Shown piece by piece: positions 31,291 to 41,018 of a stretch of DNA of 64,000 nt (position 1 is the first letter of the stretch; every line of letters begins with the position of its first letter). Origin of the DNA: Actinocatenispora comari (GTDB lineage Bacteria; Actinomycetota; Actinomycetes; Mycobacteriales; Micromonosporaceae); NCBI RefSeq assembly GCF_017312725.1, contig NZ_BOPO01000113.1, positions 1-64,000 of the forward strand, written 5' to 3'. Under the pieces are notes generated by a model that searched no databases, was not told the origin of the DNA, and saw only the letters and a program-made list of their open reading frames with translations. A program made the position numbers and the translations under genes.

Positions 31291-33987
31291 TCAGCCGACC
31301 GAGGTGTAGGCGACGACGCCGCGGCGCAGTGCGTCGACCGCCTGCCGGCAGGTGCGGCGCAGCGTGTCGTCGGCCGGTACGGCGATCTGTTCGAGCAGGT
31401 CGATGACCTGCCGGCACCAGCGGACGAAGTCGCCGGCCGGCATCTCGCCGTCCACCCCGGACGCGCTCGCGAGCACCTTCGCCAGCGGCTCGCCGCGGGC
31501 CCAGCGGTACATCGGCCAGGCGAAGCCGAGGTCGGGTTCGCGGGTCAGCCGCAGCCCGTACCGCTGCTCGGCGGCGAACAGCTCGCCGAACAGCGCGAGG
31601 CTGCGACCGATCGCCTCCTCGGCGTTGCCGTGCGGCACCGCGATGCGGTCCTCGGACTCCCGGCGCGCCTCGTACACCAGGATCGAGGCGGCGGCGGCGA
31701 GCTCCGGCGCGGACAGCCCTGCCCACACGTCGTGCCGCAGGCACTCGGCGACCAGCAGGTCGGTCTCCGACCAGATCCGCGCCAGCGTACGACCCGAGTC
31801 GGTCACCTCGTAGCCGTCGTGGGCGCCGGCCAGGTAGCCGCGTTCGGCGAGCATCGCGCAGACGTCGTCGAACGTGCGCACCAGCGACCCGGTCCGGCCG
31901 GCCACCTTGTCCTGCAGCGCGGCCGTCTCCTGCTGCAGCCGCGCGTACCGCTGCGCCCAGCGGGCGTGGTCCTCCCGGTCCGGGCACCGGTGGCAGGGGT
32001 GCGCCCGCAGCTCGCGACGCAGTTCGGTGAGTTCCTCATCGTCGGCCGCGGCGGACCGGCCACGCCGGGCGCGGCGGGTGTCGTCGGCGACCGCGACCTC
32101 GGCCCTCGACAGCGCGACGGCGAGGTCGCGCCGGGCCTGCGGCGAACGGTGGTTGAAGTGCTTGGGTACCCGGATGCGGCCCAGCGACGCGGCGTCGCCG
32201 AGCTCCGAGCCGGGCAGCCGGCCGGCCCACCGGTCCTCGGTGAGTACCAGCGGGCGCGGGTCGTCGCGGGCGCTGTCGCCGGGGTCGAGCACCACGGCGA
32301 GCCCGGCCCGGCGCCCGTGCGGGATGCGGACGATGTCGCCGACCCGCAGCATCGCGAGCGCCTGCGCGGCCTGCGCCCGCCGGTTCGCCGAACTGCGCCG
32401 GCCGAGCGACCGTTCCCGTTCGGTGATCGCGGCACGCAGCGCGAAGTACTCGGCGAAGTCGCCCAGCTCGCAGTGCATCCGCTCGGCCAGCCGCCGCGCG
32501 TTCTCCTCGTTGCGCTGCACCTGGTGCGCGAGGCCCACCACCGACCGGTCCGCCTGGAACTGCGCGAAGCTGCGGGACAGCACCTCCCGGGAGCGCTCGA
32601 AGCCGAGCATCTCGATGCTGTTGACCGCCATGTTGTACGACGGCCGGAAGCTGGACCGCAGCGGATAGGTACGGGTCGAGGCGAGGCCGGCGACGTGCCG
32701 CGGGTCGGTGTCCGGCGACCACAGCACCACCGCGTGGCCCTCGATGTCGATGCCGCGCCGGCCGGCCCGCCCGGTCAGCTGGGTGTACTCCCCCGGCGTG
32801 ATGTCCACGTGCGCCTCGCCGTTGTACTTGACCAGGCGTTCCAGCACCACGCAGCGGGCCGGCATGTTGATGCCCAGCGCCAAGGTCTCGGTCGCGAACA
32901 CCGCCTTGACCAGGCCGCGGACGAACAGCTCCTCGACGATCTCCTTGAACGTCGGCAGCATCCCGGCGTGGTGGGCGGCCAGCCCCCGCTCCAACCCCTC
33001 CAGGAACTCCCAGTAGCCCAGCACGGTGAGGTCCTCGCCGGCCAGCGCCGCGGTCCGTTCCTCCACCAGGGCACGGATCTCGGCGCGCTCGGCCGGGGTG
33101 GTCAGCCGCAGCCCGGCGCGCAGGCACTGGGTCACCGCGGCGTCGCAGCCGGCCCGGCTGAACACGAACAGGATCGCCGGCAGCAGCCCGGCGCCGTCCA
33201 GCCGGTCGATCACGTCCGGCCGCGCCGGCGGCTGCCAGCGGCGCGGCCGGCCGCGCCGCCCGCCGCCCCACTCCAGCCGGCGCAGCTGCTCCCGGGTGTT
33301 GCGCAGCAGCTCCGGGTGCACCTCGTGCTTGCGCGCCGCGGCCTGGTCGTGGAACAGGTCGAACATCCGGCGACCGACCAGCATGTGCTGCCACAGCGGT
33401 ACCGGCCGGTGCTCGGAGACCACCACCTCGGTGCGGCCTCGGACGGTGACCAGCCAGTCGGCGAACTCCTCGGCGTTGGACACGGTCGCCGACAACGACA
33501 CCAGCATCACCGACGCCGGCAGGTGGATGATGACCTCCTCCCACACCGCGCCGCGGAACCGGTCGGCGAGGTAGTGCACCTCGTCCATCACCACGTAGCC
33601 CAGACCGTCCAGAGTGGACGATCCGGCGTACAGCATGTTGCGCAGCACCTCGGTGGTCATCACGATCACCGGCGCGTCCGGGTTGATGGCGTTGTCACCG
33701 GTCAGCAGCCCGACGTTGGCCGGCCCGTGCCGGGCGGCCAGGTCGTTGTACTTCTGGTTGGACAGCGCCTTGATCGGCGTGGTGTAGAACGCCTTGCGGC
33801 CCAGCCGCAGCGCGAGGAACACCGCGAACTCGCCGACCACGGTCTTGCCGGCGCCGGTCGGTGCGCAGACCAGCACACCGCTGCCGTCCTCGACCGCGGC
33901 GCACGCCTCCACCTGGAACTCGTCGGGTTCGAAACCGAGGTCGGCGGCGAAGTCGGCGAACGCGGGCCGGCCGGGTGAGGTGCTCAT
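31291..33987 (-). CDS. helY: Ski2/Mtr4-like DEAD/DEAH-box RNA helicase HelY
   Basis: 898 residues of a superfamily 2 helicase. Walker A APTGAGKT (about 42-49), the DEVH box in VMDEVHYL, SAT in VSLSATVSN, and motif VI QLTGRAGRRGID are all present. The C-terminal half contains the beta-barrel/arch-like insertion and the DSHCT-type domain typical of Ski2 relatives. Likely unwinds structured RNA during decay or processing. ATG at 33987 is chosen; the frame stays open for another 1.1 kb upstream, but that stretch is antisense to the HAD gene and not protein-like. Order helY-tatC-tatA-pafC-pafB matches Mycobacterium tuberculosis. Confidence 0.94.
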   Translation of the reverse strand: MSTSPGRPAFADFAADLGFEPDEFQVEACAAVEDGSGVLVCAPTGAGKTVVGEFAVFLALRLGRKAFYTTPIKALSNQKYNDLAARHGPANVGLLTGDNAINPDAPVIVMTTEVLRNMLYAGSSTLDGLGYVVMDEVHYLADRFRGAVWEEVIIHLPASVMLVSLSATVSNAEEFADWLVTVRGRTEVVVSEHRPVPLWQHMLVGRRMFDLFHDQAAARKHEVHPELLRNTREQLRRLEWGGGRRGRPRRWQPPARPDVIDRLDGAGLLPAILFVFSRAGCDAAVTQCLRAGLRLTTPAERAEIRALVEERTAALAGEDLTVLGYWEFLEGLERGLAAHHAGMLPTFKEIVEELFVRGLVKAVFATETLALGINMPARCVVLERLVKYNGEAHVDITPGEYTQLTGRAGRRGIDIEGHAVVLWSPDTDPRHVAGLASTRTYPLRSSFRPSYNMAVNSIEMLGFERSREVLSRSFAQFQADRSVVGLAHQVQRNEENARRLAERMHCELGDFAEYFALRAAITERERSLGRRSSANRRAQAAQALAMLRVGDIVRIPHGRRAGLAVVLDPGDSARDDPRPLVLTEDRWAGRLPGSELGDAASLGRIRVPKHFNHRSPQARRDLAVALSRAEVAVADDTRRARRGRSAAADDEELTELRRELRAHPCHRCPDREDHARWAQRYARLQQETAALQDKVAGRTGSLVRTFDDVCAMLAERGYLAGAHDGYEVTDSGRTLARIWSETDLLVAECLRHDVWAGLSAPELAAAASILVYEARRESEDRIAVPHGNAEEAIGRSLALFGELFAAEQRYGLRLTREPDLGFAWPMYRWARGEPLAKVLASASGVDGEMPAGDFVRWCRQVIDLLEQIAVPADDTLRRTCRQAVDALRRGVVAYTSVG

Positions 33988-34143
33988 ACCCGCAAGGCTA
34001 GGCGCCCGGGTGGGCCTCCCGCCCGCGCATATCCCGGGAGAGGTACACAAACCGCAATCCGGTCGCGCCACCCGGTACCGGCACGTTGCCACCCATACCA
34101 GCACCGTTGTCGAGTCGCCCGGCGCACTCGGTATCGTGCTGAC

Positions 34144-34917
34144 GTGCCGGACGCCACGCCTCGTGACCCTTCCGCCGGATCCGGCGGCCCGCCCAGCGCC
34201 GCCCCGCTGCTCGACGGGCAGCGCCGTCCCCGCGCCGTCCTGCTCGACTTCCACGGCACGATCGTGCAGGTCGAGCCGGCCGAACGGTGGGTACGGCTGG
34301 CCGCGGCCGCCTGCAGCACCGACCTGCCCGCGGACCGCTGCGCCGGCCTGGCCGATGCGCTCGTCACCGCGGGCCGCGCCGGCGGCCCCCGGCCGGGCCG
34401 GATCCCGCCCGAGCTGGCCGAGGCGTACGCCGACCGGGACCTGTCCGAGCCGGCCCACCGCGCCGCGTACACCGGGCTCGCGGCCACCGTCGACACCGGC
34501 ATCGACGGCCTGCCCGACGCGCTGTACGAGCGGCTGCTGGATCCGGACGGCTGGCGGATCTACCCGGACACGCTGCCGATGCTGCGCGCCCTGCGCGCCG
34601 CCGGAGTGCCGGTCGCGGTGGTCAGCAACATCGGTTTCGACGTGCTGCCGATCGCCACCGCGCTCGGCTTCGCCGACCTGATCGACCACTGGCTGCTGTC
34701 CTACCAGCTCGGTACCTGCAAGCCGGATCCGGCGATCTTCCGGCGCGGCTGCGCCGCGGTGCGGCACGAGCCCGAGCAGACGCTGATGGTCGGCGACACG
34801 CCGGCCGACGCGGCCGCCGCCGCGATCGGCTGCCCCACCCTGGTGCTGCCGGCGACCGAGCCGGACCAGGTGCACGGCCTCGCCGCCGTCCTGCACCTGC
34901 TCGGCATCACCGCCTGA
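34144..34917 (+). CDS. HAD-superfamily hydrolase
   Basis: 257 residues. Motif I is DFHGT (35-39), where the usual second Asp (DxDGT) is replaced by His; motif II is VVSNIGFD; motif III Lys in GTCKPDPAIF; motif IV GDTPADA. The loss of the second motif I Asp, the general acid of phosphatases, suggests a non-phosphatase activity as in dehalogenase-like or DFHGT-type HAD proteins. The GTG at 34144 lies six bases after TATCGT (34132-34137), a leaderless arrangement. First 20 residues are Pro/Ala/Gly-rich. Confidence 0.88.
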   Translation: MPDATPRDPSAGSGGPPSAAPLLDGQRRPRAVLLDFHGTIVQVEPAERWVRLAAAACSTDLPADRCAGLADALVTAGRAGGPRPGRIPPELAEAYADRDLSEPAHRAAYTGLAATVDTGIDGLPDALYERLLDPDGWRIYPDTLPMLRALRAAGVPVAVVSNIGFDVLPIATALGFADLIDHWLLSYQLGTCKPDPAIFRRGCAAVRHEPEQTLMVGDTPADAAAAAIGCPTLVLPATEPDQVHGLAAVLHLLGITA

Positions 34918-35007
34918 CCACCGGCCACCGGACCGCCGCGCCGTCTGACCGCCCGGCCGCCGAACCGCCGCGCCGCCTGACCGCCGGCCACCGGACCGCC
35001 GCACCGT
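34914..35007. repeat. Three tandem copies of a 31-32-bp repeat
   Basis: Units 34914-34944, 34945-34976 and 34977-35007 each begin CTGACC and end CCGCCGCNCCGY; units 1 and 3 differ at only a few positions. The HAD gene's stop codon (34915-34917) is part of unit 1. Truncated CTGACGGTCC and CTGACCGTCC copies continue to about 35080. The region separates convergent genes and shows no coding sign. Confidence 0.85.
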
Positions 35008-35099
35008 CTGACGGTCCCGACCGCCCGGCCACCTGACCGTCCGACCGTCTGGCGGTCCGGACCGCCGGACCGGCCGAACGCCCGCCGCGGAACGGCCGG

Positions 35100-36002
35100 T
35101 CAGGCCAGCAGTTGCAGGGAACCCGGCACGCACTCCACCGTCACCGGTAGCGGCAGGGCGCGCTCACCGTCGGCGTACGTGCGGCGCGGCTCGCCGTGGA
35201 TCTCCAGGGTGCGCACCCGGTGCGTGCTCACCGCCGGATGCTCGACGTGCTTTCCCTTGCGCATCAACGACTTCATCTTCACCGCGGTGGCCCGCCCGAT
35301 CGGCCCGATGATGGTCAGGTCGAGCACCCCGTCGGCCGGGTCGGCGGTGGGGCAGACCGGCAGCCCGCCGCCGTAGCGCGCGGTGTTGCCGACCGCGACG
35401 ATCATCGCCGTCAGCTCCCGGGTCTCGCCGTCCAGCACCAGCTTGTAGTCGTGCGGCGCCAGCTGCGCGATCTCGGCCAGAATCGACAGGTCGTACCGCC
35501 GGGGGCCCTTCGGCCAGCGCAGTTGGTTGGCGCGCTCGTTGATCGAGGCGTCCAGGCCGGCCGACAGCACGGTGCCGAACCAGAGCGGATCGGCGCCCGG
35601 GCCGCTCGCCCGGCCCAGGTCGATGACGGTGCGCTGGCCCTGGGTCAGCGCCGCCACCAGCCCCTTGATCGCCGCCTCCGGCTCCAGCGGCAGCCCCAAC
35701 GCGCCGGCGAAGTCGTTGCCGGTACCGGTCGGGACCACGCCCAGCGGCACGTCGGTGCCGGCGACCGCCTGCACCGCGAGGTGCACCGTGCCGTCGCCGC
35801 CGACGGCGACCAGCGCGGCCGGGGACCGGTCCACCGCGTCCCGGCAGGCCTGCTGCGCCTGCTCCCGATCCGGTGCGGCCAGCACCCGCGGCACCAGCCG
35901 CGCGGCCCGCAGCCGACCCACCACGTCGGCCAGCACCCCGCCCCGCCGACCCCGGCCGGCGGTCGGGTTCACCAGCACGGCCACCTCAGCGCCATCGTTC
36001 AC
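35100..36002 (-). CDS. Diacylglycerol kinase / lipid kinase (DgkB type)
   Basis: 300 residues. NPTAGRGRRGG near the N-terminus, ALVAVGGDGTVHLAV (about 62-76) with the nucleotide-binding GGDGT, and GVVPTGTGNDFAGALG define the DAG-kinase catalytic fold; the C-terminal beta domain ends the protein. Phosphorylates diacylglycerol or a related lipid at the membrane. GTG at 36002 lies seven bases after TACGGT (36010-36015), so leaderless. Placed between helY and tatC. Confidence 0.92.
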   Translation of the reverse strand: MNDGAEVAVLVNPTAGRGRRGGVLADVVGRLRAARLVPRVLAAPDREQAQQACRDAVDRSPAALVAVGGDGTVHLAVQAVAGTDVPLGVVPTGTGNDFAGALGLPLEPEAAIKGLVAALTQGQRTVIDLGRASGPGADPLWFGTVLSAGLDASINERANQLRWPKGPRRYDLSILAEIAQLAPHDYKLVLDGETRELTAMIVAVGNTARYGGGLPVCPTADPADGVLDLTIIGPIGRATAVKMKSLMRKGKHVEHPAVSTHRVRTLEIHGEPRRTYADGERALPLPVTVECVPGSLQLLA

Positions 36003-36068
36003 GCGGATGACCGTACCGGTACGCGGCGACGGGCGGCCAGACCGGTCGACGCCGGCCCGGCCACCCGG

Positions 36069-37016
36069 TCAGATCGTGTCGTCGAAGTTGGACCGGCGAC
36101 GCGAGCGCGGCGTCTCGTCGTCCTCGATCGGTTCGGGTGCACCGATCGGCTCCAGATCGTCCACTGGCTCGGCGCTGTAGCCCAGCTCCGAGGCCTCGTC
36201 GTCGTCGACCGCGCCGTACTCGGCGGCCAGCTTGCGGGCCTTGCGGCGGTCGTTGATGAACGCGAACCCGACCGCACCGAAGTAGAGCGCCACCATCGGG
36301 ATGGCCAGCGCGGACATCCCGAACGGGTCCGGCGTCGGGGTCACGAACGCCGAGATGACGAACATCAGGAAGATCGCGATCCGCCACCAGCCCAGCAGCC
36401 GCTTCGCGCTGAGGATGCCGGCCGCGTTGAGCAACGCCAGGATCAGCGGGAACTCCAACGCCAGGCCGAACACCACCATCAACTTCGTCAGGAAGTCGAG
36501 GTACGCGCTGACGTCCAGCATCGCCTTGGTCTGGTCGTCCAAGCCGGGTAACAGGAACGCCAGCCCGCGGGCCACCACCAGGTAGGCGAGCAGCACACCG
36601 CCGGCGAACAACGGCACCGCGACCGCGACGAAGCCGAAGCCCCACCGACGCTCGTTGCTGTGCAGGCCGGGGGCGATGAACCCCCACAGCTGGTAGAACC
36701 ACACCGGGCAGGCCAGCACCAGCCCCACGTAGAGCGCGACCTTCAGCCCGACCACGAAGTACGAGGTGACCTGATAGGTGATCAGGTCACACGACTTGCC
36801 GCTTCGATGGGCGATGGGCAGATCGCAGTAGGGGTTGGTCAGGAAGTGGATGACCTGCTTGTGTACCGCGTAGCCGATGATGAAGCCGACCAGGATGGCC
36901 AGGGCGGACTTGAACAGCCGGCTGCGCAGCTCCCGCAGGTGCTCCATGAGCGGCATGGAGCCGTCGGCCGCTCGTTGAAATTGTTCCGCCCGACGGCGGC
37001 GGAGGACCGGAGTCAC
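36069..37016 (-). CDS. tatC: Sec-independent protein translocase subunit TatC
   Basis: Twin-arginine signal receptor in the inner membrane. 315 residues with six transmembrane helices; MPLMEHLRELRSRL at the first helix boundary, the WGFIAPGLHSNERRW loop and FVFGLALEFPL-like helix match the family. The C-terminal 70 residues form an acidic Asp/Glu-rich cytoplasmic tail ending in Arg-rich sequence. The GTG at 37016 gives a 26-residue basic N-terminus; ATG codons at residues 21 and 24 are alternatives. tatA precedes it by 13 bases. Confidence 0.95.
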   Translation of the reverse strand: MTPVLRRRRAEQFQRAADGSMPLMEHLRELRSRLFKSALAILVGFIIGYAVHKQVIHFLTNPYCDLPIAHRSGKSCDLITYQVTSYFVVGLKVALYVGLVLACPVWFYQLWGFIAPGLHSNERRWGFGFVAVAVPLFAGGVLLAYLVVARGLAFLLPGLDDQTKAMLDVSAYLDFLTKLMVVFGLALEFPLILALLNAAGILSAKRLLGWWRIAIFLMFVISAFVTPTPDPFGMSALAIPMVALYFGAVGFAFINDRRKARKLAAEYGAVDDDEASELGYSAEPVDDLEPIGAPEPIEDDETPRSRRRSNFDDTI

Positions 37017-37029
37017 GGCTCGGTCGAGA

Positions 37030-37299
37030 TCACAGGTCCGTGGTGGACTTCTTGGCCGACCTGGACTCCTGCACCGGAGACACCACGTCGTCAGACTCCA
37101 GCGGCTTACGGCTGGCCTGCGCGTCGGCCTTCTCCGCCACGTCGCGATCCTCGTCGTCGCGCAGCGTCTTGGTCTCGGCCTTGATGATCCGCAACGAGCG
37201 GCCCAGGCCACGCGCGGCGTCCGGCAGCTTCTTCGCGCCGAACAGCAAGATCAGCACCACCACGAGAATCGCGATGTGCCACGGCCTGAGGGCACCCAT
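37030..37299 (-). CDS. tatA: Sec-independent protein translocase subunit TatA
   Basis: 89 residues: one N-terminal transmembrane helix (about 7-21), the [16 protein letters not shown] hinge and amphipathic helix, and a charged C-terminal tail. Forms the pore of the Tat pathway with the TatC encoded just downstream. The ATG has a strong GGGAGGTGG site. No tatB is seen, as is usual for some actinobacteria at this locus. Confidence 0.96.
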   Translation of the reverse strand: MGALRPWHIAILVVVLILLFGAKKLPDAARGLGRSLRIIKAETKTLRDDEDRDVAEKADAQASRKPLESDDVVSPVQESRSAKKSTTDL

Positions 37300-37467
37300 C
37301 TAACTCCACCTCCCGGTGCGAAGACCTTCCCATCCTACGTTCCGCCGTAGGGAACGTCTTCGGCCCAGCAGTCTGCTGCACGGCCCGGCGCGCCAAGTCT
37401 CGCCGCCCGGACGTGTCCCCGTCAACCGGGCACGGCCGAAACTCGACGCCGGACGCCCATCTTACGG

Positions 37468-37728
37468 CTATGACCGGTGTCGAGCGGAGACCGGCAGCTC
37501 GTCCCGTACCTCCGCGAGGCGGGACCGGACGGCGGCGAGCTCCAGGTCGAGCGAGCCGGAGCGCTCGGCCAGCAGGACCAGCTGCCCGCGACGCTGCCGC
37601 AGCGCGGTCAGCGCCGCCACCAGCGCCGGCAACCGGCGTCGCAGCTCCAGCAGGCCGGCCGCCAGCATCGCCGCGCCGACCAGCACGATCGCGAGGACAA
37701 CGAACCAGATGGCATGCACGTCGGCCAC
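37468..37728 (-). CDS. Small membrane protein with coiled-coil tail
   Basis: 86 residues: one N-terminal hydrophobic helix (about 7-27) followed by an Arg/Leu/Glu-rich amphipathic region likely to form a coiled coil (about 28-80). No family recognised. It lies between pafC and tatA on the same strand, in the place where related genomes also carry a short hypothetical gene, which supports its reality. Confidence 0.65.
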   Translation of the reverse strand: MADVHAIWFVVLAIVLVGAAMLAAGLLELRRRLPALVAALTALRQRRGQLVLLAERSGSLDLELAAVRSRLAEVRDELPVSARHRS

Positions 37729-37827
37729 CCTAGGTCATGGCGTGACCGACCGACAGGCATGGCACGCCGGCGTGCCCGATCCGCCGGGAAACCGCCCCGT
37801 TGCGCCCGGAGTGCGTATCGACGTCGG

Positions 37828-38781
37828 TCAGTCGATGCCGTACGCGGCGAGGGCGGCGCGCGCGTCGGCCGCGACGGCGCTGGCCAGCTCCGGCGGACCC
37901 ACCACCTCGGCGTCGGCGCCGAGCCCCAGCACCAGCCGGCGCGCCCAGGTCAGGTCCGAGGCACGCAGCCGGACCCGCCAGCGCCCGTCCGGCTGCGGTT
38001 CGACCTGCTCGCACGGGTAGTACTCGGTGATCCACCGGGCACCGCGGTCGACCAGCAGCGTGACCTGCGGCTGGTCGGCGGTGGGGCGGAACGTACCGCC
38101 GCGCAGGTCGGCCGGTTGCGCCTGCGGCGGTGGCGCGGACGGCTCCGCCAGCTCGGTGAGCTGGTCGATCCGGTCCAGCCGGAACAGCCGCACCGCCTCC
38201 GCCCGCCGGCACCAGGCCTCCAGGTACGACCAGGCGCCGACGGTCAGCAGCCGCATCGGGTCGACCACCCGCTCGGTCGACACGTCGCGCCCGGCCGTGT
38301 AGTACCGGATCCGCAGCGCCCGGCCGCGGTCCAGGGCGCCGCGCACCTCCGCAGTCCGGTCGCTGTCGGCGGGGCCGCGCACGGCGACCCGGCCGGCCGT
38401 GTCGGCCGCCTCCCCGGCCGCCGACTCGATCTTCGCCAGCGCCCGCTCGACCGCGTCGCGGTGGGCCAGCCCGGGCGTCTCGGCCAGCGTGCGCAGCGCG
38501 ACCATCAGCGCCAGCCCCTCGTCCGGGGTCAGCCGCAGCGGCCGGTCGATACCGGCGTCGTAGGTGATCGTCACGGTGTCGCCGTCCAGCGACATGTCGA
38601 TCAGGTCGCCCGGCCCGTACCCGGGCAGCCCGCACACCCACAGCAGCTGCAGATCGTCGCGCAGCTCGGCGGCGGTGACGCCCAGGTCGTCGGCCGCGTC
38701 GGCGATCCGGATACCGGGCCGCGCCAGCAGGTAGGGCATCAAATTGAGGACCCGGCCGAGCCGGTCGGTCGCCGCGCTCAC
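37828..38781 (-). CDS. pafC: WYL-domain transcriptional regulator PafC
   Basis: 317 residues: N-terminal winged HTH (about 8-60), WYL domain (about 140-230; IRYYTAGRDVSTERVVDP and AWSYLEAWCRRAEAVRLFRLDRI) and the C-terminal WCX domain. With PafB it forms the activator of LexA-independent DNA-damage genes, sensing single-stranded DNA through the WYL domains. GTG at 38781 overlaps the pafB stop (GTGA), so equal amounts are made. Confidence 0.95.
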   Translation of the reverse strand: MSAATDRLGRVLNLMPYLLARPGIRIADAADDLGVTAAELRDDLQLLWVCGLPGYGPGDLIDMSLDGDTVTITYDAGIDRPLRLTPDEGLALMVALRTLAETPGLAHRDAVERALAKIESAAGEAADTAGRVAVRGPADSDRTAEVRGALDRGRALRIRYYTAGRDVSTERVVDPMRLLTVGAWSYLEAWCRRAEAVRLFRLDRIDQLTELAEPSAPPPQAQPADLRGGTFRPTADQPQVTLLVDRGARWITEYYPCEQVEPQPDGRWRVRLRASDLTWARRLVLGLGADAEVVGPPELASAVAADARAALAAYGID

Positions 38782-39764
38782 GAGCTCACCTCCGACGGGC
38801 TGGCCGTACCGGCGCGGGACGCGATCGGCCGCAACCGGTCGATGACCGCCGCGCGCAGTTCCGGCGGGTCGAGCACCACCACGTCGGCGCCGTAGCCGAC
38901 CAGCCGCGAGGCGAGCGACTCGACGTCGGAGTAGCGCAGCCGTACCACGTCGCCGTCGACCGCGTGCGCCTGCCGGCGGATGCCGTTGCCCGCGCCGGCC
39001 CGCAACCGCACCGTCGCGGTACGGGTGGCGGCCGGTTCGGCGAACGAGTGTGCCACGTAGTCGATCAGGTCGACCTGCTCGGGCGGGCGGAACGCGTCGG
39101 GCTCGCCGACCAGCCGCACCGGGCCGGCGAACCGGGACAACCGGAAGCACCGGGTCGCCCGCCGGTCCTCGTCGTGGCCCACCACGTACCACCGGCCACG
39201 GAGCGAGACGACGCCCCACGGCTGCAACCGGCGGGTGGCGGGCTCGTCGGCGGCCGGGGTGCGGTAGTCGAACCGGACCGCGCGGCGCTCCCGGACCGCG
39301 CGGGTCAGCGGCTCGAACGCGGGCTCGGCGCTGACCACCGGCTCGACCCCGAGCGTGGCCTGCGGGTCGACCTCCACCCCGGCCGCGCGCAGCTTGCGCA
39401 GCCCCGAGGACGCCGCCTGGGCCAACCCGGCGTGCCGCCACAGCCGCGCTGCCAGCCCGACCGCGGCCGCCTCGTCCGGGGCCAGCCGCACCTCCGGCAG
39501 CGCGTAGTCGCGGCGGCCGATCCGGTAACCGGGCTCGGTGTCGAACACCGAGTCGGTCCCGGTCTCCAGCGGCACGCCGAGCTCGCGAAGGTCGGCCTTG
39601 TCGCGCTCGAACTTGCGCTGGAAGGCCTCGTGCTCGCGGGCGTCGGCGGGGTCGTGCCCGTAGCCGGGCACGGTCGCCGCGATCTGCGCGGCGGTCAGGA
39701 AGCGGCGCGTGGACAGCAGGCAGATGACCAGGTTGACCAGGCGTTCGGTGCGGGAGCGCGACAC
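38778..39764 (-). CDS. pafB: WYL-domain transcriptional regulator PafB
   Basis: 328 residues with the same HTH-WYL-WCX layout as PafC; the N-terminus SRTERLVNLVICLLST starts the HTH and FERDKADLRELGVP closes it, while GRWYVVGHDEDR and RCFRLSRF lie in the WYL domain. Partner of PafC in mitomycin-type DNA-damage response. GTG at 39764 follows TAGCCT (39772-39777) by seven bases, suggesting a leaderless mRNA. Confidence 0.95.
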   Translation of the reverse strand: MSRSRTERLVNLVICLLSTRRFLTAAQIAATVPGYGHDPADAREHEAFQRKFERDKADLRELGVPLETGTDSVFDTEPGYRIGRRDYALPEVRLAPDEAAAVGLAARLWRHAGLAQAASSGLRKLRAAGVEVDPQATLGVEPVVSAEPAFEPLTRAVRERRAVRFDYRTPAADEPATRRLQPWGVVSLRGRWYVVGHDEDRRATRCFRLSRFAGPVRLVGEPDAFRPPEQVDLIDYVAHSFAEPAATRTATVRLRAGAGNGIRRQAHAVDGDVVRLRYSDVESLASRLVGYGADVVVLDPPELRAAVIDRLRPIASRAGTASPSEVSS

Positions 39765-39915
39765 TCTGGCCAGGCTATCCCATCGCCGCCGGCCGCTCGT
39801 CGCACGACGGGTGTGGCGGTCGGTCGACAGGCCGGGAGAAGCCGGGCAACAGCCGCAAACGACACGCTGTCGCCCCGGCCGGGACGCCGTCGGCGGCGAT
39901 GACTACGGTGAGCGC

Positions 39916-40989
39916 GTGGTGCGGTGGCGCAGCGGACGAGTGCTCGGCGAGCGGTGCCGTTGGCGCGGCGCGATCGAATACCAGGTACGGCTGGACACGC
40001 GCAGCCCGGACGATCCGGAGACGGTGCGCGCACTCGCCTACCCCGACCTGGTCGGCACGCCGCAGGCCGGCGACCGGGTACTGCTCAACACCAACGCGCT
40101 CGCCCTGTCGCTCGGCACCGGCGGGTACGCGCTGGTCGTCGCCGTGCCGGACCGACTGCCGGCCGATCCGACCGGCCCCGGGCACGTGGTCAAGGCGCGC
40201 TACACGCCGCTGCAGGCGGTCGTACAGGCCGTCGACGAGGACGGCGCGCCGCACCGGGACGCCGTCGCCGGCGCCGACGACCTGGCCGGGATGCCCGTGG
40301 TCCTCGCCGACCTGCACTCGGCGCTGCCCGCGGTGCTCGCGGCGATCCCGGCGCGGATCCCGGTGGCGTACCTGATGACCGACGGTGGGGCGTTGCCGGC
40401 CTGGTTCAGCCGCACCCTCGACGGGCTGTCCGACCGGCTGTGCGGCACCGTCACCGCCGGCCAGGCGTTCGGCGGCGACCTGGAGGCGGCCACCGTGCAC
40501 GCCGGCCTGCTCGCCTGCCGGTACGCGCTGGGCGCCGCCGTCACCATCGTCAGCCAGGGCCCCGGCAATCTCGGTACCGGCACCCGGTGGGGCTACTCCG
40601 GCGTCGCGGTCGGCGAGGCGGTCAACGCGGTCGCGGTGCTGGGCGGGCGGCCGATCGGCTCGCTGCGCATCTCCGACGCCGACCCCCGGCCCCGGCACCA
40701 GGGGTTGAGCCACCACAGCCGCACCGCGTACGGCCGGGTCGCGCTCGCCGCCGCCGACCTGGTGGTACCGACCGGGCTCGCGCCGGCGCTCGCCGAGCGC
40801 GTCGCCGCCGACCTGCGCGAGCTGCCGGCCCGGCACCGGATCGTCGAGGTGGACGGCACCGGGCTGCTCGACGCGCTGCGGGCCAGCCCGGTCCGGCTGT
40901 CCACGATGGGCCGCGGCCTGGACGCCGACACCGGCTACTTCCTCGCCGCCGCGGCCGCCGGCCGGCACGCCGCCGATCTGCTGGCCTGA
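39916..40989 (+). CDS. DUF3866 family protein
   Basis: 357 residues of a conserved actinobacterial family without known function, often found beside the paf/proteasome genes. Visible patterns are DRVLLNTNALALSLGTGGYALV near residue 55-76, KARYTPLQ, and SQGPGNLGTGTRWGYSGV around 215-232; SDADPRPRHQGLSHHSRTAYGR follows. The Gly-rich loops suggest a nucleotide- or phosphate-binding fold, but this is inference. GTG at 39916 follows TACGGT by six bases (leaderless). Divergent from pafB. Confidence 0.88.
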   Translation: MVRWRSGRVLGERCRWRGAIEYQVRLDTRSPDDPETVRALAYPDLVGTPQAGDRVLLNTNALALSLGTGGYALVVAVPDRLPADPTGPGHVVKARYTPLQAVVQAVDEDGAPHRDAVAGADDLAGMPVVLADLHSALPAVLAAIPARIPVAYLMTDGGALPAWFSRTLDGLSDRLCGTVTAGQAFGGDLEAATVHAGLLACRYALGAAVTIVSQGPGNLGTGTRWGYSGVAVGEAVNAVAVLGGRPIGSLRISDADPRPRHQGLSHHSRTAYGRVALAAADLVVPTGLAPALAERVAADLRELPARHRIVEVDGTGLLDALRASPVRLSTMGRGLDADTGYFLAAAAAGRHAADLLA

Positions 40990-41018
40990 CCACCCGCCCG
41001 GCCGCACCGCGGGCCCAC

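Noticed and set aside
33988-35133. A 1.1-kb upstream extension of the HelY frame.
   Set aside because: It is antisense to the HAD gene and its repeats, translates to Arg/Gly-rich sequence, and the helicase family begins at the ATG at 33987.
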